From assembly GCA_000507305.1 (NCBI GenBank), contig DF239656.1, positions 111,752 through 175,751 on the forward strand: a stretch of DNA of 64,000 bases, read 5' to 3'. The position numbers were made by a program, and so were the translations under genes. The notes under the pieces are model-generated. The model was not told the DNA's origin. It did not search any database and worked only from the letters and a program-made list of their open reading frames with translations. Shown piece after piece: positions 55,695 to 64,000 of this stretch (positions are counted from its first letter, which is position 1; each line of letters opens with the position of its first letter). This DNA comes from Breviolum minutum Mf 1.05b.01 (lineage: Eukaryota; Sar; Dinophyceae; Suessiales; Symbiodiniaceae).

Positions 55695-56660
55695 ATATAA
55701 GGGAGGTACCAAGAAGTACCACTATCGAAACCTCGATCAGCACATCAGAAACCTCCGTTAAAATCAACCCTTAGAATCCAAACCCTAGGCCCTAGAGTGG
55801 TATGAAGGGTTCCAATTCAGGATATCTCAAAATATCTCAGGATAGTCCTGGATTCTGGATTCTTAGGGCACCAGCAAAAGCCTCTGAAAAATCGTAGTTG
55901 GAAGATAATTCACATCCTTTTACGGGATGGCCTGTTTTCAGGGGCAAACTTGAAGTTGAGATGTTCCAACAAAAACACCCAAAGAAGTTAGCACCCCAAG
56001 TCCCGTTTTTTAAAACTCCACCAATCGACAGGTTAGTTTTGAAAATCCATGACAGTGATCTTAATCTAGGGCAAGAATCTCTAAGCTTTGTCCCTAGAGG
56101 TTGTTTGACAGTGTCCCTAATGGGAGTTGAAAACTTCACCAATCCCTTCGGCCAAAGGATCCAGTGAGTTTTTCCATGACAGTGACCCATCGACTTATTG
56201 AACGGATGGAGAAGGAGAGGGTCTCGGGCACTGCGGCAGTGTTTTTTGGAACCTAGTTGTGAGCAAAATGAGCACAAAAGGCCTGGTTATTTGTTATATT
56301 TTTAGGAGATGAAGTACTACCCGGTTATGTAGGGATTTTTCATACAACATTTAAGGTTTTGAACATTTTTGAACGTTGCTTACGATTTGCTTAGGTGCGT
56401 GGAGAAGTGTGGTTTTGATCCTGTACATCCAAATTGGAAATCAAGGGGCATGTTTTATGGATTTATTCTATTATTAGTATATTAATTTTATTAGTAAAAT
56501 TAGGCTCGTATGTTTTTTGGGCATGTTTGGGGGATTGATAATACTATCCTTGGTCACATCCACATGATACGGCTTTATCTCAAACTGATTGATTTGCCAT
56601 AGAAAACTTGGACTTAAAAACATATCGCAAAATGAGCATTTAGGACCAGTTTTTTTTGTC

Positions 56661-56802
56661 TACAAGGTGGGCCAAAAAACCTGTAAAAAGTGGGGTTATA
56701 ACCCTTCTAAGGAAGGGTTTTTTCACCCCCAGTGTACCTATTTATGAGGCCATTTATACCGGCAAAAAAGCTCCATTTATAACTAGTCGAGGCCCAACTT
56801 GT
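56661..56802. repeat. F2 MITE
   Basis: TACAAGGTGGGCCAAAAAAC to AACTAGTCGAGGCCCAACTT, GT. Confidence 0.82.
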
Positions 56803-57760
56803 TTACACTACACATGCGAATACGGATTTTCAGCATATTCAATGCACTGAAGTTTTTGTCACTCCAGGAAGGCTTCAACGAGACCTACAGATATATGCCA
56901 GCCGGGACACCTACAGAGAAGTTGGATGGTGGTTTGCTGCTTACCATGTTGGCGGAAAAAACATGGGGGGTTTTGCGTATCATGATGAGCTTAAACGACT
57001 GGGACGACATACAAGGTTTTTCCCCAAAAAACGGTTTTAAGTGCAGAAAAAAAACTAGCCCCTCAGAGGTTGGGTTTTTTTCACCCCAGTTACATCCAGT
57101 TACCCATTGAATTGTATGTACGGCCATTTAAATTGGGCCGAGGGGCCCTATACTTGACCTACGAAAATCTATCTGAGTTGATTCCCTTAGCCTTGGGATA
57201 AAGCCCAGCCCCTGAAACTCCAGTGGACACCCCTAGGGAGTTGGGGTTCATTGAATTTTTCCTGGCGAGTTTCAGGGCTGGCTTTTTAAGGTGAATCCAT
57301 CAGTTTGAAAAGGCTGCGACAATCCAGTGCTTTTTGATCCTTTGTTCAGGACATTTGTGAACGGCTGGAAAATCCCGCGCACATGTAGATGGGAAAGTCC
57401 TATTGAACAACAATGGTTTTTATCGTTTATCCATTCTTTATGATTCCAGACCCCTGGAGCATATCCTCGAAATTCCTGATTTTGGTGGACAACCCAGAAT
57501 TGAGCCAGATATTTTCAAAATCAACATTTTGAGGACAGAGATTTAGACCAAAAACACTCCTCCAAATTTTGGGCACAAGACAACCCACAATTGGCTCAAA
57601 AAATGTTTTATATCATCACCTTTGAGAAAGGGATTTATATAATTATAAACAAAACAAAACATGCTACAAACTTCAATTTGGGGCAACCTGGAATATAAGT
57701 CTAAAACACCATTGGAATTCCAATGTGATTTCCTTTTTCAGCTCAGCCAGCCCATGATTT

Positions 57761-58183
57761 GTGATTGGCTTGCTCCTGCCCACCAGGAAACATGCGCAAA
57801 GAATCTGCCGAAAAGCAGGTTTGGTCCCAGCAGGGAACATGAAACCAGGCAAACACTTGCCGTTCAGCCATCCTGATGGAGCGTTTACGCAATTTCGTGC
57901 AGCTTCAGCTGGCTCAGAAGCGGATTCACCCGCTGCTTCTGGGCAACTTTGGCCAAGTATGGTCATTGTGCTTTAGACCTGCAGCAGGACTTTGCAGCCC
58001 AGGCCTCCAATATGTCGGTCATCGATCATCAGCCCGGGGAAGAAGAAGACTGAAGCAAAGGAGCGTAGGCAAAGGGATCTTGAGGCTAGGAGGCAGTCGG
58101 GTGAACGCCCGCTTGTTGCCCTTGACTGGCATCGCACGTTGTCATTTGACAACACTGGCGAGGGAAGAAGCCACGTCATGTAG
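57761..58183 (+). pseudogene. Degenerate coding tract with HAD-like motif
   Basis: One frame reads PTRKHAQRICRKAGLVPAGN, MKPGKHLPFSHPDGAFTQFR to a stop near 57976. Overlapping frames then continue ALDLQQDFAAQASNMSVIDH, QPGEEE, and after a frame change EAKERRQRDLEARRQSGERP, LVALDWHRTLSFD. The last part resembles motif I of HAD-superfamily hydrolases (hydrophobic-D-x-x-x-T) after a charged helix. The frame changes suggest decay or missed splicing. I recall similar LDWHxTL sequences in dinoflagellate proteins but cannot name the family. Confidence 0.45.
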
Positions 58184-58702
58184 ACGACCTTGCGAGGAAG
58201 ATCAGTTTGCGCCGACACGCCATTGCGTCGAAAGATGTATGGGCGTCAGGTTACCCCAGGCCTTCCCAAAACCCCCAAATGATTCAGGAATTCCCAGACA
58301 TAAACTGTTGGTTGGGGGTTGGAGTATGTTCCATGGGTATGTTGGAAAATTCTGAGAACTACTATGGGCCGCCCTCGAATGCTTGGATATGCGGAGGCAA
58401 TTCCCAACTCACATCTGTGGTGGATGAGCATCTTATTTACCTTATAGCTAGAGTGGCTGCAGCCCAGAATGCGTCACTAGGCAAAACATATAATATTTAC
58501 CTAACATTTGGACTGAGTTTTATGCAAGAAAATGTAGGTCAATATTCCATGATATGCACCAATTATAGCGATCTCAATCGCCTTAATTCAGGTTCATGAA
58601 TTCTAGCAATTTGACCAAGTCGTGATTTCCCATCCTTGAAAGGGTTTCAGCAACACACATCCACATCAATGGAGTTTTGGAGTTTGCCAGCTGGGCTCCT
58701 AC

Positions 58703-58816
58703 TTATATGGGTGTTTCCAAAAATAGTGGTACCCCAAAATGGATGGTTTATGATGGAAAACCCTATTAAAATGGATGATTTGGGGATACCACTATTTTCG
58801 GAAACATCCATATAAG
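58703..58816. repeat. F7 MITE, well preserved
   Basis: CTTATATGGGTGTTTCCAAA, AATAGTGGTACC on the left; ACCACTATTTTCGGAAACAT, CCATATAAG on the right. Confidence 0.9.
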
Positions 58817-58895
58817 GGTTATGATTTATTCCATTTTTAGTAGGGATGTCCTTGCTGGTACTTAGTAATTATATAAATGGATGATTTCACCCCTA

Positions 58896-58985
58896 CCCAT
58901 AGGATCCATGTATTGTATATTTACCGACATTTACCATGAAAATCAACGAAATGTCGGTAAAGATACCATACATGGATCCTATGGG
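58896..58985. repeat. F5 hairpin element
   Basis: CCCATAGGATCCATGTATTG to CATACATGGATCCTATGGG; TTTACCGACATTTACCAT mirrors AATGTCGGTAAA, a compensated change (ACCGACA with TGTCGGT). Confidence 0.92.
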
Positions 58986-59277
58986 CTATATAAGTGGGTT
59001 CTAAGTTCATCGTGAATAGGTGAAATAGACCAACTTACTATCTAGTTATCTATAGATTACTAACTTCCATCATGGACATCCGATCGCAGGGGTGAAATAA
59101 CTCCCAGTGATCCATTGATTTTCGACCATTTAGAGGGATCCCGTAAGTCCCATCACTTTATTTCTAACTAGCAAGTAGGGCAGCCCACCTTGTATCTACC
59201 CATCACTCTGAGGATGGTAATCGCTTGCCATGTTGGAACTCTGTTGGACGTTTGGACATTGGTGTCTTGGCAAAAAC

Positions 59278-59371
59278 CCATGATGGATCCATGGGGCTGG
59301 TATAATTGACTACATTTGGTTGATTTTTATGGTAAACGTAGGTACATATACCGTACATGGATACTATATGG
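59278..59371. repeat. F5 hairpin element, worn
   Basis: CCATGATGGATCCATGGGG to ACATGGATACTATATGG, with ACTACATTTGGTTG and its mirror inside. Confidence 0.78.
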
Positions 59372-59714
59372 CTAACCAAAAACCCACCAAAAAAAGCAGA
59401 AGTTCAAACGTGACAGTTGGTCTGGAATTCGTGGCGTGCCGAGAGAATCGGAATTCGGACAGAAGGTAGGGTGAAAACTCCAGTTACCCAATTATAAGGC
59501 CATTTAGAAAGGTTATTAACTACTACATTTATAACTGGTGGGGGCCCACTTTGCCAGAAATGTTGATTTTTGTTCGATGTTGATTTTACCGGCCTGCAAG
59601 GTTCAATTCATGACTTGTAAGTGGTTCGTAGCCATGGTGATCTTTTTCGTCCCCTAAGGATCGGGTTGGTGCCCCATCTCACTCTCACCAACATGATCAT
59701 GTCACTTGTGTAAG

Positions 59715-60017
59715 GCGCTGACTTCATCAAGCAACATGCGGACTTTGGCGAAGTCTTCAAAGATTGGAAGCTCTACGAGAGTGCACGTGCCTGCAACCGA
59801 TTCTTCACCAAGTACGGTTTGCTCAAAGAGTTCTTGGAGACAATGGCGCAATGTGTGGACTTCCTTCATCCACGGCTGCACAACAGTGTAGTACTGCAAT
59901 CAATTCAGTACGTCACAAATGCAGTTAGTACCGCGCTGTACGATGGTGTGAGCGATGATGATCTCAACATTGTCATTTTGGAGCTTTGCAAACTTTGTGT
60001 TCCTCATTTTGTAGTTG
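59715..60017 (+). CDS. Exon, product unknown (helical; faint globin-like pattern)
   Basis: After GTGTAAG| an unbroken frame reads ADFIKQHADFGEVFKDWKLY, ESARACNRFFTKYGLLKEFL, ETMAQCVDFLHPRLHNSVVL, QSIQYVTNAVSTALYDGVSD, DDLNIVILELCKLCVPHFVV, ending at a possible donor TTG|GTGAAC (60018); otherwise it runs to TGA at 60029. Composition and amphipathic spacing are clearly protein-like and all helical. The order (FFTKYG; HPRLHNSVVLQSI; DDLNIVILELCKLCVPHFVV) faintly recalls helices B to F of a globin, but the expected proximal His position seems to be Cys, so I do not assign it. A short tail of the same frame could be read past the donor. Confidence 0.55.
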
Positions 60018-60107
60018 GTGAACATATTTGATACGAGTTGGTATGTTTTTTTTGTTTGGTTGTTTTGGTTGTTATGTAGTTATAAATGGCCGAAGGTTTA
60101 CCCCCTT

Positions 60108-60262
60108 AATCACCAAACATTTCAGGGACCTAAAATGGAAGAATCCTCACCTATATAAGCTGTATGGATACGGCTTATGTAAGGGGAAACCCACCCTCAA
60201 AAATTCGCCGGCTATAAGGTTCAGGCTTCCTCCATTTTAGGTACCTGAAACTTTTGGTGACT
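60108..60262. repeat. F8 MITE
   Basis: AATCACCAAACATTTCAGGG, ACCTAAAATGGAAG on the left; CTCCATTTTAGGTACCTGAA, ACTTTTGGTGACTT on the right; GCTGTATGGATACGGCTTAT in the middle. Confidence 0.88.
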
Positions 60263-60379
60263 TAACTAACCACTTAAGACTCCATACCCCTCCCGAAGAT
60301 TCGTAGGATAGATGGTCTCAACATCCCATCCCCAGGTCATAGGATTTTTTTTTGGATCGGGGAACTTCCCGGATCCTTA

Positions 60380-60642
60380 TACAAGGTGGGCCCCCGAGCC
60401 GGCCTCGTTATAAATGGAGTGAAATGGGGCCCCTATAAATGTCTTTATAAATGGGTGTTTCCTAAAATAGTGGTACCCCCAAACCCCAACATGGTCATTT
60501 TTTAGTAGGAAAACCAATAGTTGTCGGGGAAACCCACCATTTTAGGAACCCCCCAAATGGTTAACTGCTGTTGTTTTACCCTACGATTTTAGGGCTTTCC
60601 TACCTCCACCTATTTGCCCTGATTTTAGGGCCTACCTTGTAG
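60380..60642. repeat. F2 MITE interrupted by F7-like element
   Basis: TACAAGGTGGGCCCCCGAGC at the left and TTTAGGGCCTACCTTGTAG at the right. The middle holds an F7-like piece at about 60456-60560 (TTTCCTAAAATAGTGGTACC). Confidence 0.7.
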
Positions 60643-61107
60643 GACATAAAAACGGATCCTTAAGATCAAGGGACAATTGGGTGTACCCCTAACAATGTAC
60701 CCATGGTATTTATTATGTTTTGTAGGGATTCTTGGGGATTATAACCCATAAATACCTATTATATAGGGCTTATATAGGGATTTCCCATAGGGGTACGTTG
60801 GTAGGGGTACATCCAACTATCCCTTGATAAGGTAAGTGGGGGGCTTTTTTTAGCCCTCCAAGGATCGCACCTTCCCGGCCTTTTAGCGAGGTTCAGAAAG
60901 TTTGATCGATCGTTCCAAGTCCATGAAGGTGGTTCGGATGGTCTGTTTTTTGACCGTGGAATCTCGCAGGTTTTTTTTTGGGGGGGAACATAAACTGTTT
61001 CGAGGGTACCTTTTTTTTTCTAAAATCAAAAAAACATGGGACACCTACCATTTTTTTTGTAGGCAACTGGTCTTGCTGAATTTTTGGGAAGATTAATTGT
61101 TTCGAGG

Positions 61108-61235
61108 TACCCTCCCTGAAACTAACAGCTTGTCGCCCCTGAAAATAGGCCTTTTGCCAATTGCTCAAAAGGAAACTAGTATACTATTCCAACCATCGAT
61201 TTTCAGGTGCGAAAATCTTAGTTTCAGGGAGGGTA
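61108..61235. repeat. F4 MITE
   Basis: TACCCTCCCTGAAACTAACA to CTTAGTTTCAGGGAGGGTA; clean ends. Confidence 0.9.
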
Positions 61236-61588
61236 CCCTTTTTTTCTCAAACCCGGAAAAAACGAGGAAACATATCAACATGTTGGGTGGAAAACCATAA
61301 GGAAACCTACCATTTTTTGGGTAGGCAACTGGTTTTGCAGGTTTTGAAGAGGGTAACTCAGTTGGTTCCAGGTCAGTGACAACAAAAATCTGCCCTAAGA
61401 ATCCCGACTCCTCAATCCCAGTGCCTAAAAAATCACAACCTACACACCCCTACGTAATACAGGGTTCATTCACCCCATGCATTGGAGGGTCCTTGGGGAT
61501 TCTTAGGTTGGTGTTGTTGTTTTTGGGGGGAATTCTTATAATACCCTAAGAAAGGATATGCGGATATGCACGACAACAAAACATATAC

Positions 61589-61675
61589 CATGTGGTGGTT
61601 TCAAGTTTTTTCTTAATTTTTCACCGCTACTTGAAAAACGAATGGGTGGCTCAACCATGCTCAACCACCCACCAG
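61589..61675. repeat. F1 MITE, diverged
   Basis: CATGTGGTGGTTTCAAGTTT to GCTCAACCACCCACCAG. Confidence 0.7.
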
Positions 61676-61827
61676 ATTCAATTTTTTTCTCGGCGATTTT
61701 GTTTTCTGATATTTGTCAGCCGATGAATTCAAACGAGGTTTTCTTGATCAAAAGCCCGGTTGGTAGGGTTATGTAAGGGATTATACTACCCATTTGTATA
61801 CCAGCTCCCCTGTGAACATTAAAATTT

Positions 61828-61945
61828 TAACGTGAGTTGAAATTTCATACGATTTTTTTTTTTCTAACGTGAGTCCGGGTATTCAAGTGTTCCTCCGGGT
61901 TTTTTAACGTGAGTCCGGGTATTTTAACGTGAATGATTTTCTCCG
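61828..61945. repeat. TAACGTGAGTCCGGGTATT direct repeats
   Basis: TAACGTGA occurs at 61828, 61865, 61905 and 61925. Copies two and three extend to TAACGTGAGTCCGGGTATT, and CTCCGGGTTTT follows twice. Irregular spacing (20-40 bp). Confidence 0.8.
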
Positions 61946-62114
61946 GGTTTTATGGGGGGATGATTTTTTTACTAAAATATTTGAGAAGAAAACATATTAC
62001 CTTGAGCATGAATTTCGATCTCACGTGTTTATAACAAAACAGCTGCAGTAATAAAAGCCACAATTATAAGCAAGATCCAACCCTCCAATAGCACTGCGTT
62101 TTTTTTGCTGCATC

Positions 62115-62600
62115 TTAGTTGTCATCGGCGTCAGCTGCATGCCAGTGTTTGAACAAAGATGCAAGATACAAATCCAATGTTCTTTGGATTGTTTGCATAG
62201 GAGCTACCCTACGGGAATATCGAGATATAAATCCGATAAACCCTTCATCCTGCTGGCAGGAATCCACAAGGGGTGACTCCTGCCACTCCAGGCCTTGAAT
62301 TACGTTTTTTTCTAATCTACGCCAAGAATGCCAAAGCATATGGAACTTTGAATGCACTGGAAATCTGGGCTCTTTCCTTTCCAAGGAAAGCGTTGCAAGC
62401 TGGTGGTATCCACGCAATGATTGCAACCCTTGAGCAGCTATAAATGCTGCATCATCTCGGTGCAACCACACCCCATTCGCAAACAAGGCCCTGAAGCATT
62501 CATTTGTAGAACGCAAGACCAGCAAAATCAGCAGAAAACGGCTATCTGAATGCCTTTGGCTCCAGAGATGCTCTTGGCACATTTCATACTCCAGCCACTC
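62115..62600 (-). CDS. Unnamed dinoflagellate-family gene, 3' segment
   Basis: Minus-strand frame reading EWLEYEMCQEHLWSQRHSDS, FLLILLVLRSTNECFRALFA, NGVWLHRDDAAFIAAQGLQS, PVHSKFHMLWHSWRRLEKNV, SPLVDSCQQDEGFIGFISRY, SRRVAPMQTIQRTLDLYLAS, ending at TAG 62115. The motif CQQDE-x-FIG-x3-(R)-SRRV and FHMLWH match what I recall as the C-terminal part of a large, unnamed and repetitive dinoflagellate protein family; function unknown. An intron of roughly 50-70 nt with GTATGT near 62655 probably separates it from the next segment, although no exact in-phase junction could be fixed. Confidence 0.65.
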   Translation of the reverse strand, partial: EWLEYEMCQEHLWSQRHSDSRFLLILLVLRSTNECFRALFANGVWLHRDDAAFIAAQGLQSLRGYHQLATLSLERKEPRFPVHSKFHMLWHSWRRLEKNVIQGLEWQESPLVDSCQQDEGFIGFISRYSRRVAPMQTIQRTLDLYLASLFKHWHAADADDN

Positions 62601-62655
62601 CTTGGATTTGTCTTTTGCGAGGAAAACGCAGCAAAATCAGCAAATAAAAAACATA

Positions 62656-63012
62656 CTATTTCAGAAAAATGGCTTTAGTCCAAGGCTCGCAAAGCAAAGT
62701 GGTTGTGTCAGCTTTTTGCCAGCCACCTTCTGGCCAGTCCAGCGGGCCATAATTCAAAATCTGCGCAGAAATTTTCGTTAAATATGGTCTGCGATGTCTT
62801 CGTTTGCAAAAGGCCCTCCAGTGCTGCGTCATGTTTTCGAAACGAGCCGCAACACTTGTTCCAGCAAAAAGGGGCATTAAAGTCACCATCATCGAGGACA
62901 GCATGTATTTGCCGTGGCCCAAGTGGAAGTTATGCCACACATCTGGCCTGTATAGCCACTCCAAACACGCAGGATCTTTTACAAGAGTTTCTGTAAAAGA
63001 AGACGGTGTCAG
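62656..63012 (-). CDS. Same gene, central segment
   Basis: Reads ETLVKDPACLEWLYRPDVWH, NFHLGHGKYMLSSMMVTLMP, FAGTSVAARFENMTQHWRAF, CKRRHRRPYLTKISAQILNY, LDWPEGGWQKADTTTLLCEP. The DVWHNFHLGHGK and GGWQKA-TTTLL signatures are those I associate with the same family. It lies in a different frame from the upstream segment. The switch happens next to the unknown base at 63013; a splice acceptor TCTTCTTTTACAG just inside could also explain it. Confidence 0.65.
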   Translation of the reverse strand: MTPSSFTETLVKDPACLEWLYRPDVWHNFHLGHGKYMLSSMMVTLMPLFAGTSVAARFENMTQHWRAFCKRRHRRPYLTKISAQILNYGPLDWPEGGWQKADTTTLLCEPWTKAIFLK

Positions 63013-63337
63013 NTTTGATGGAGAAAGCCGCCAGCCGCACGCACTCGCCATTTTTGAGCTTCACCCCATCCAGAAAAGCTGCACGAAGATTGTCTCCCAT
63101 CAATTTCATAGCATCGGGGAGGACATCGAAATCTTCGCTATAGGTCTCCTTTAAAGCAGCAAAGGTCAAAAATCTCGTGAGTTCCGGATGGCCTTTCAAA
63201 TTGGAATGCAGTCCAGCTGACCGCAAAAGTGAAGGCTGCTTCTTCTCATGGCTGCCTCCTTTGCCCAGAACTGGCTGCCAGCTGATCAGCATTATAGGTG
63301 ATTTCTTCTTGCCTTGGCTGGTTTCAAAGAATGACTG
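62930..63337 (-). CDS. Same gene, second segment
   Basis: Reads QSFFETSQGKKKSPIMLISW, QPVLGKGGSHEKKQPSLLRS, ETYSEDFDVLPDAMKLMGDN, LRAAFLDGVKLKNGECVRLA, AFSIK up to the N at 63013; beyond it this frame is spurious. It is in the same frame as the segment upstream but separated from it by a TGA (63338-63340). Confidence 0.6.
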   Translation of the reverse strand, partial: QSFFETSQGKKKSPIMLISWQPVLGKGGSHEKKQPSLLRSAGLHSNLKGHPELTRFLTFAALKETYSEDFDVLPDAMKLMGDNLRAAFLDGVKLKNGECVRLAAFSIKXDTVFFYRNSCKRSCVFGVAIQARCVA

Positions 63338-63720
63338 TCAGAATCTTCCAAGTAAAAAGGCTGCGAAATTTTGCACAGGAACATAAATTGCAAACGAGCC
63401 ACTGCGTCCTTCATCGCCGTGAACTTTGCACGGGATGGTCAAAGCCAGCTGTTCAGGGGACAGGCTGCTGATCGCTTCATGACCACATCCAAACTGCAAA
63501 CGAAACCTCCGCCAGTACTCCGTCAGAATTTGTCTGGACCTGTGAATACTCGGATCTGGTAGTAGCAGATCTAGGCGGTCTTCATCATCCATTGCAGCAA
63601 CAAAATCCGTTGGTAGAATGATCGGGTGATTGGGCGTAGCCCCCACCTTCACATGGGTGATTTTCATAGGCACGCGTAGATGCTCTGCATCCATAGCAGC
63701 AAAGACACTTTCTGCCTGAA
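63338..63720 (-). CDS. Same gene, first visible segment
   Basis: After a possible acceptor GGAACTTCAG| the frame reads AESVFAAMDAEHLRVPMKIT, HVKVGATPNHPIILPTDFVA, ILTEYWRRFRLQFGCGHEAI, TIPCKVHGDEGRSGSFAIYV and ends at TGA after LLGRF. HPIILPTD and (V)HGDEGR match the N-terminal region of the family as I remember it. Earlier exons must lie upstream on the minus strand, i.e. beyond the right edge of the window or in the short stretch to 64000. The TGA and frame change make a pseudogene likely, but sequencing error is possible given the N nearby. Confidence 0.6.
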
Positions 63721-64000
63721 GTTCCAGGGCGAAAATGGAGGGTTGGATCTTTTCTTAAATATATTTGGATCTTCAAAATATGTAAAATTTCTGCCTTCAG
63801 GGTATACAAGCAAAAATTTTACATACCCAGAAGATACTATATTATAACAGCGCACCTTTAAATTTTGTGGGAACCCACCCCAAAACTTCAGAAACAAACG
63901 CAGCCGTTGTGCACAAGAGCACGCACGATGGTATCCTACTCACGCTCGCATCAACGCATGGCGCCTGCAAAACACAATGCAACGCACAAAAACTTCCTTT
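63721..64000. other. Probable intron of the minus-strand gene
   Basis: AT-rich sequence with no family-like coding. It ends the window. Confidence 0.4.

Larger units (their letters stand above)
54111..57660. other. Repeat-rich, no gene seen
   Basis: Contains F3b, F9 and F2 elements (listed), F6 traces near 56275, partial F2 arms near 54836 and 57060, and further AT-rich sequence. No exon-like island stood out. Confidence 0.5.
58190..59714. other. Repeats, no gene seen
   Basis: F7 and F5 elements (listed), F2-like right arms near 59090-59192 and 59470-59553, and unique-looking AT-rich sequence. It probably forms the intron before the exon at 59715. Confidence 0.45.
60032..62114. other. Repeats, no gene seen
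   Basis: F8, F2 with nested F7, F4 and F1 elements, an F9-like piece near 60278-60375, a direct-repeat cluster at 61828 and AT-rich sequence up to the minus-strand gene. Confidence 0.5.

Noticed and set aside
1..64000. CRISPR arrays, tRNA, rRNA, spliced-leader genes
   Set aside because: I looked for regular spacer arrays, tRNA-like arms and a dinoflagellate spliced-leader motif by eye and found none; a covariance-model search would be needed to exclude diverged tRNAs.

Overview
The window looks like nuclear DNA of a dinoflagellate, probably a Suessiales-type species (Symbiodiniaceae or Polarella-like). The species cannot be fixed from the sequence. Three things support this: a Ty1/copia retrotransposon whose Gag and pol sequences look like copia proteins I remember from dinoflagellates; a minus-strand coding tract at the right end that resembles a large unnamed dinoflagellate protein family; and very sparse short exons in long introns or intergenic DNA. 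I see no bacterial features: no operons, Shine-Dalgarno sites, CRISPR arrays or tRNA/rRNA genes.

Layout. 1-3.5 kb: palindromic repeats ending at a clear C2HC zinc-finger exon (about 3563-3687). 4.35-6.7 kb: GC-richer DNA with degenerate coding pieces and two exon-like blocks split by a (GTT)n repeat that probably lies in an intron. 6.8-21.4 kb: short inverted-repeat elements, trinucleotide repeats, a 286-base assembly gap (11131-11416) and two candidate exons (14925-15085, 15533-15597). 21416-30161: an 8.7-kb copia element with two identical 121-bp LTRs, a half-tRNA-type primer site, gag, protease, a cytosine-methyltransferase-like domain, integrase, reverse transcriptase, RNase H and a membrane-anchored C-terminal extension. 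Its reading frame is broken four times. 30.2-52.7 kb: more short palindromic elements plus several exon-like islands; the best are 43674-43809 and 44904-44970, each with good splice sites. 52.9-54.1 kb: remains of a LINE-type endonuclease. 57.7-58.2 kb: a degenerate coding tract ending in a HAD-like motif. 59715-60017: a long, convincing exon of unknown product. 62.1-63.7 kb (minus strand): a four-segment gene or pseudogene with an in-frame TGA and a frame change beside an ambiguous base.

The dominant theme is the repeats. At least a dozen different families of roughly 80-150 bp inverted-repeat (MITE-like) elements are present, many in several copies and often nested. Two abundant families start with AG|GT and often end in TAG, so a copy that landed in an exon could in principle be spliced out as an intron. 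That fits the introner idea proposed for dinoflagellates and is the most interesting system-level hypothesis here. No complete host gene can be assembled from this window alone.
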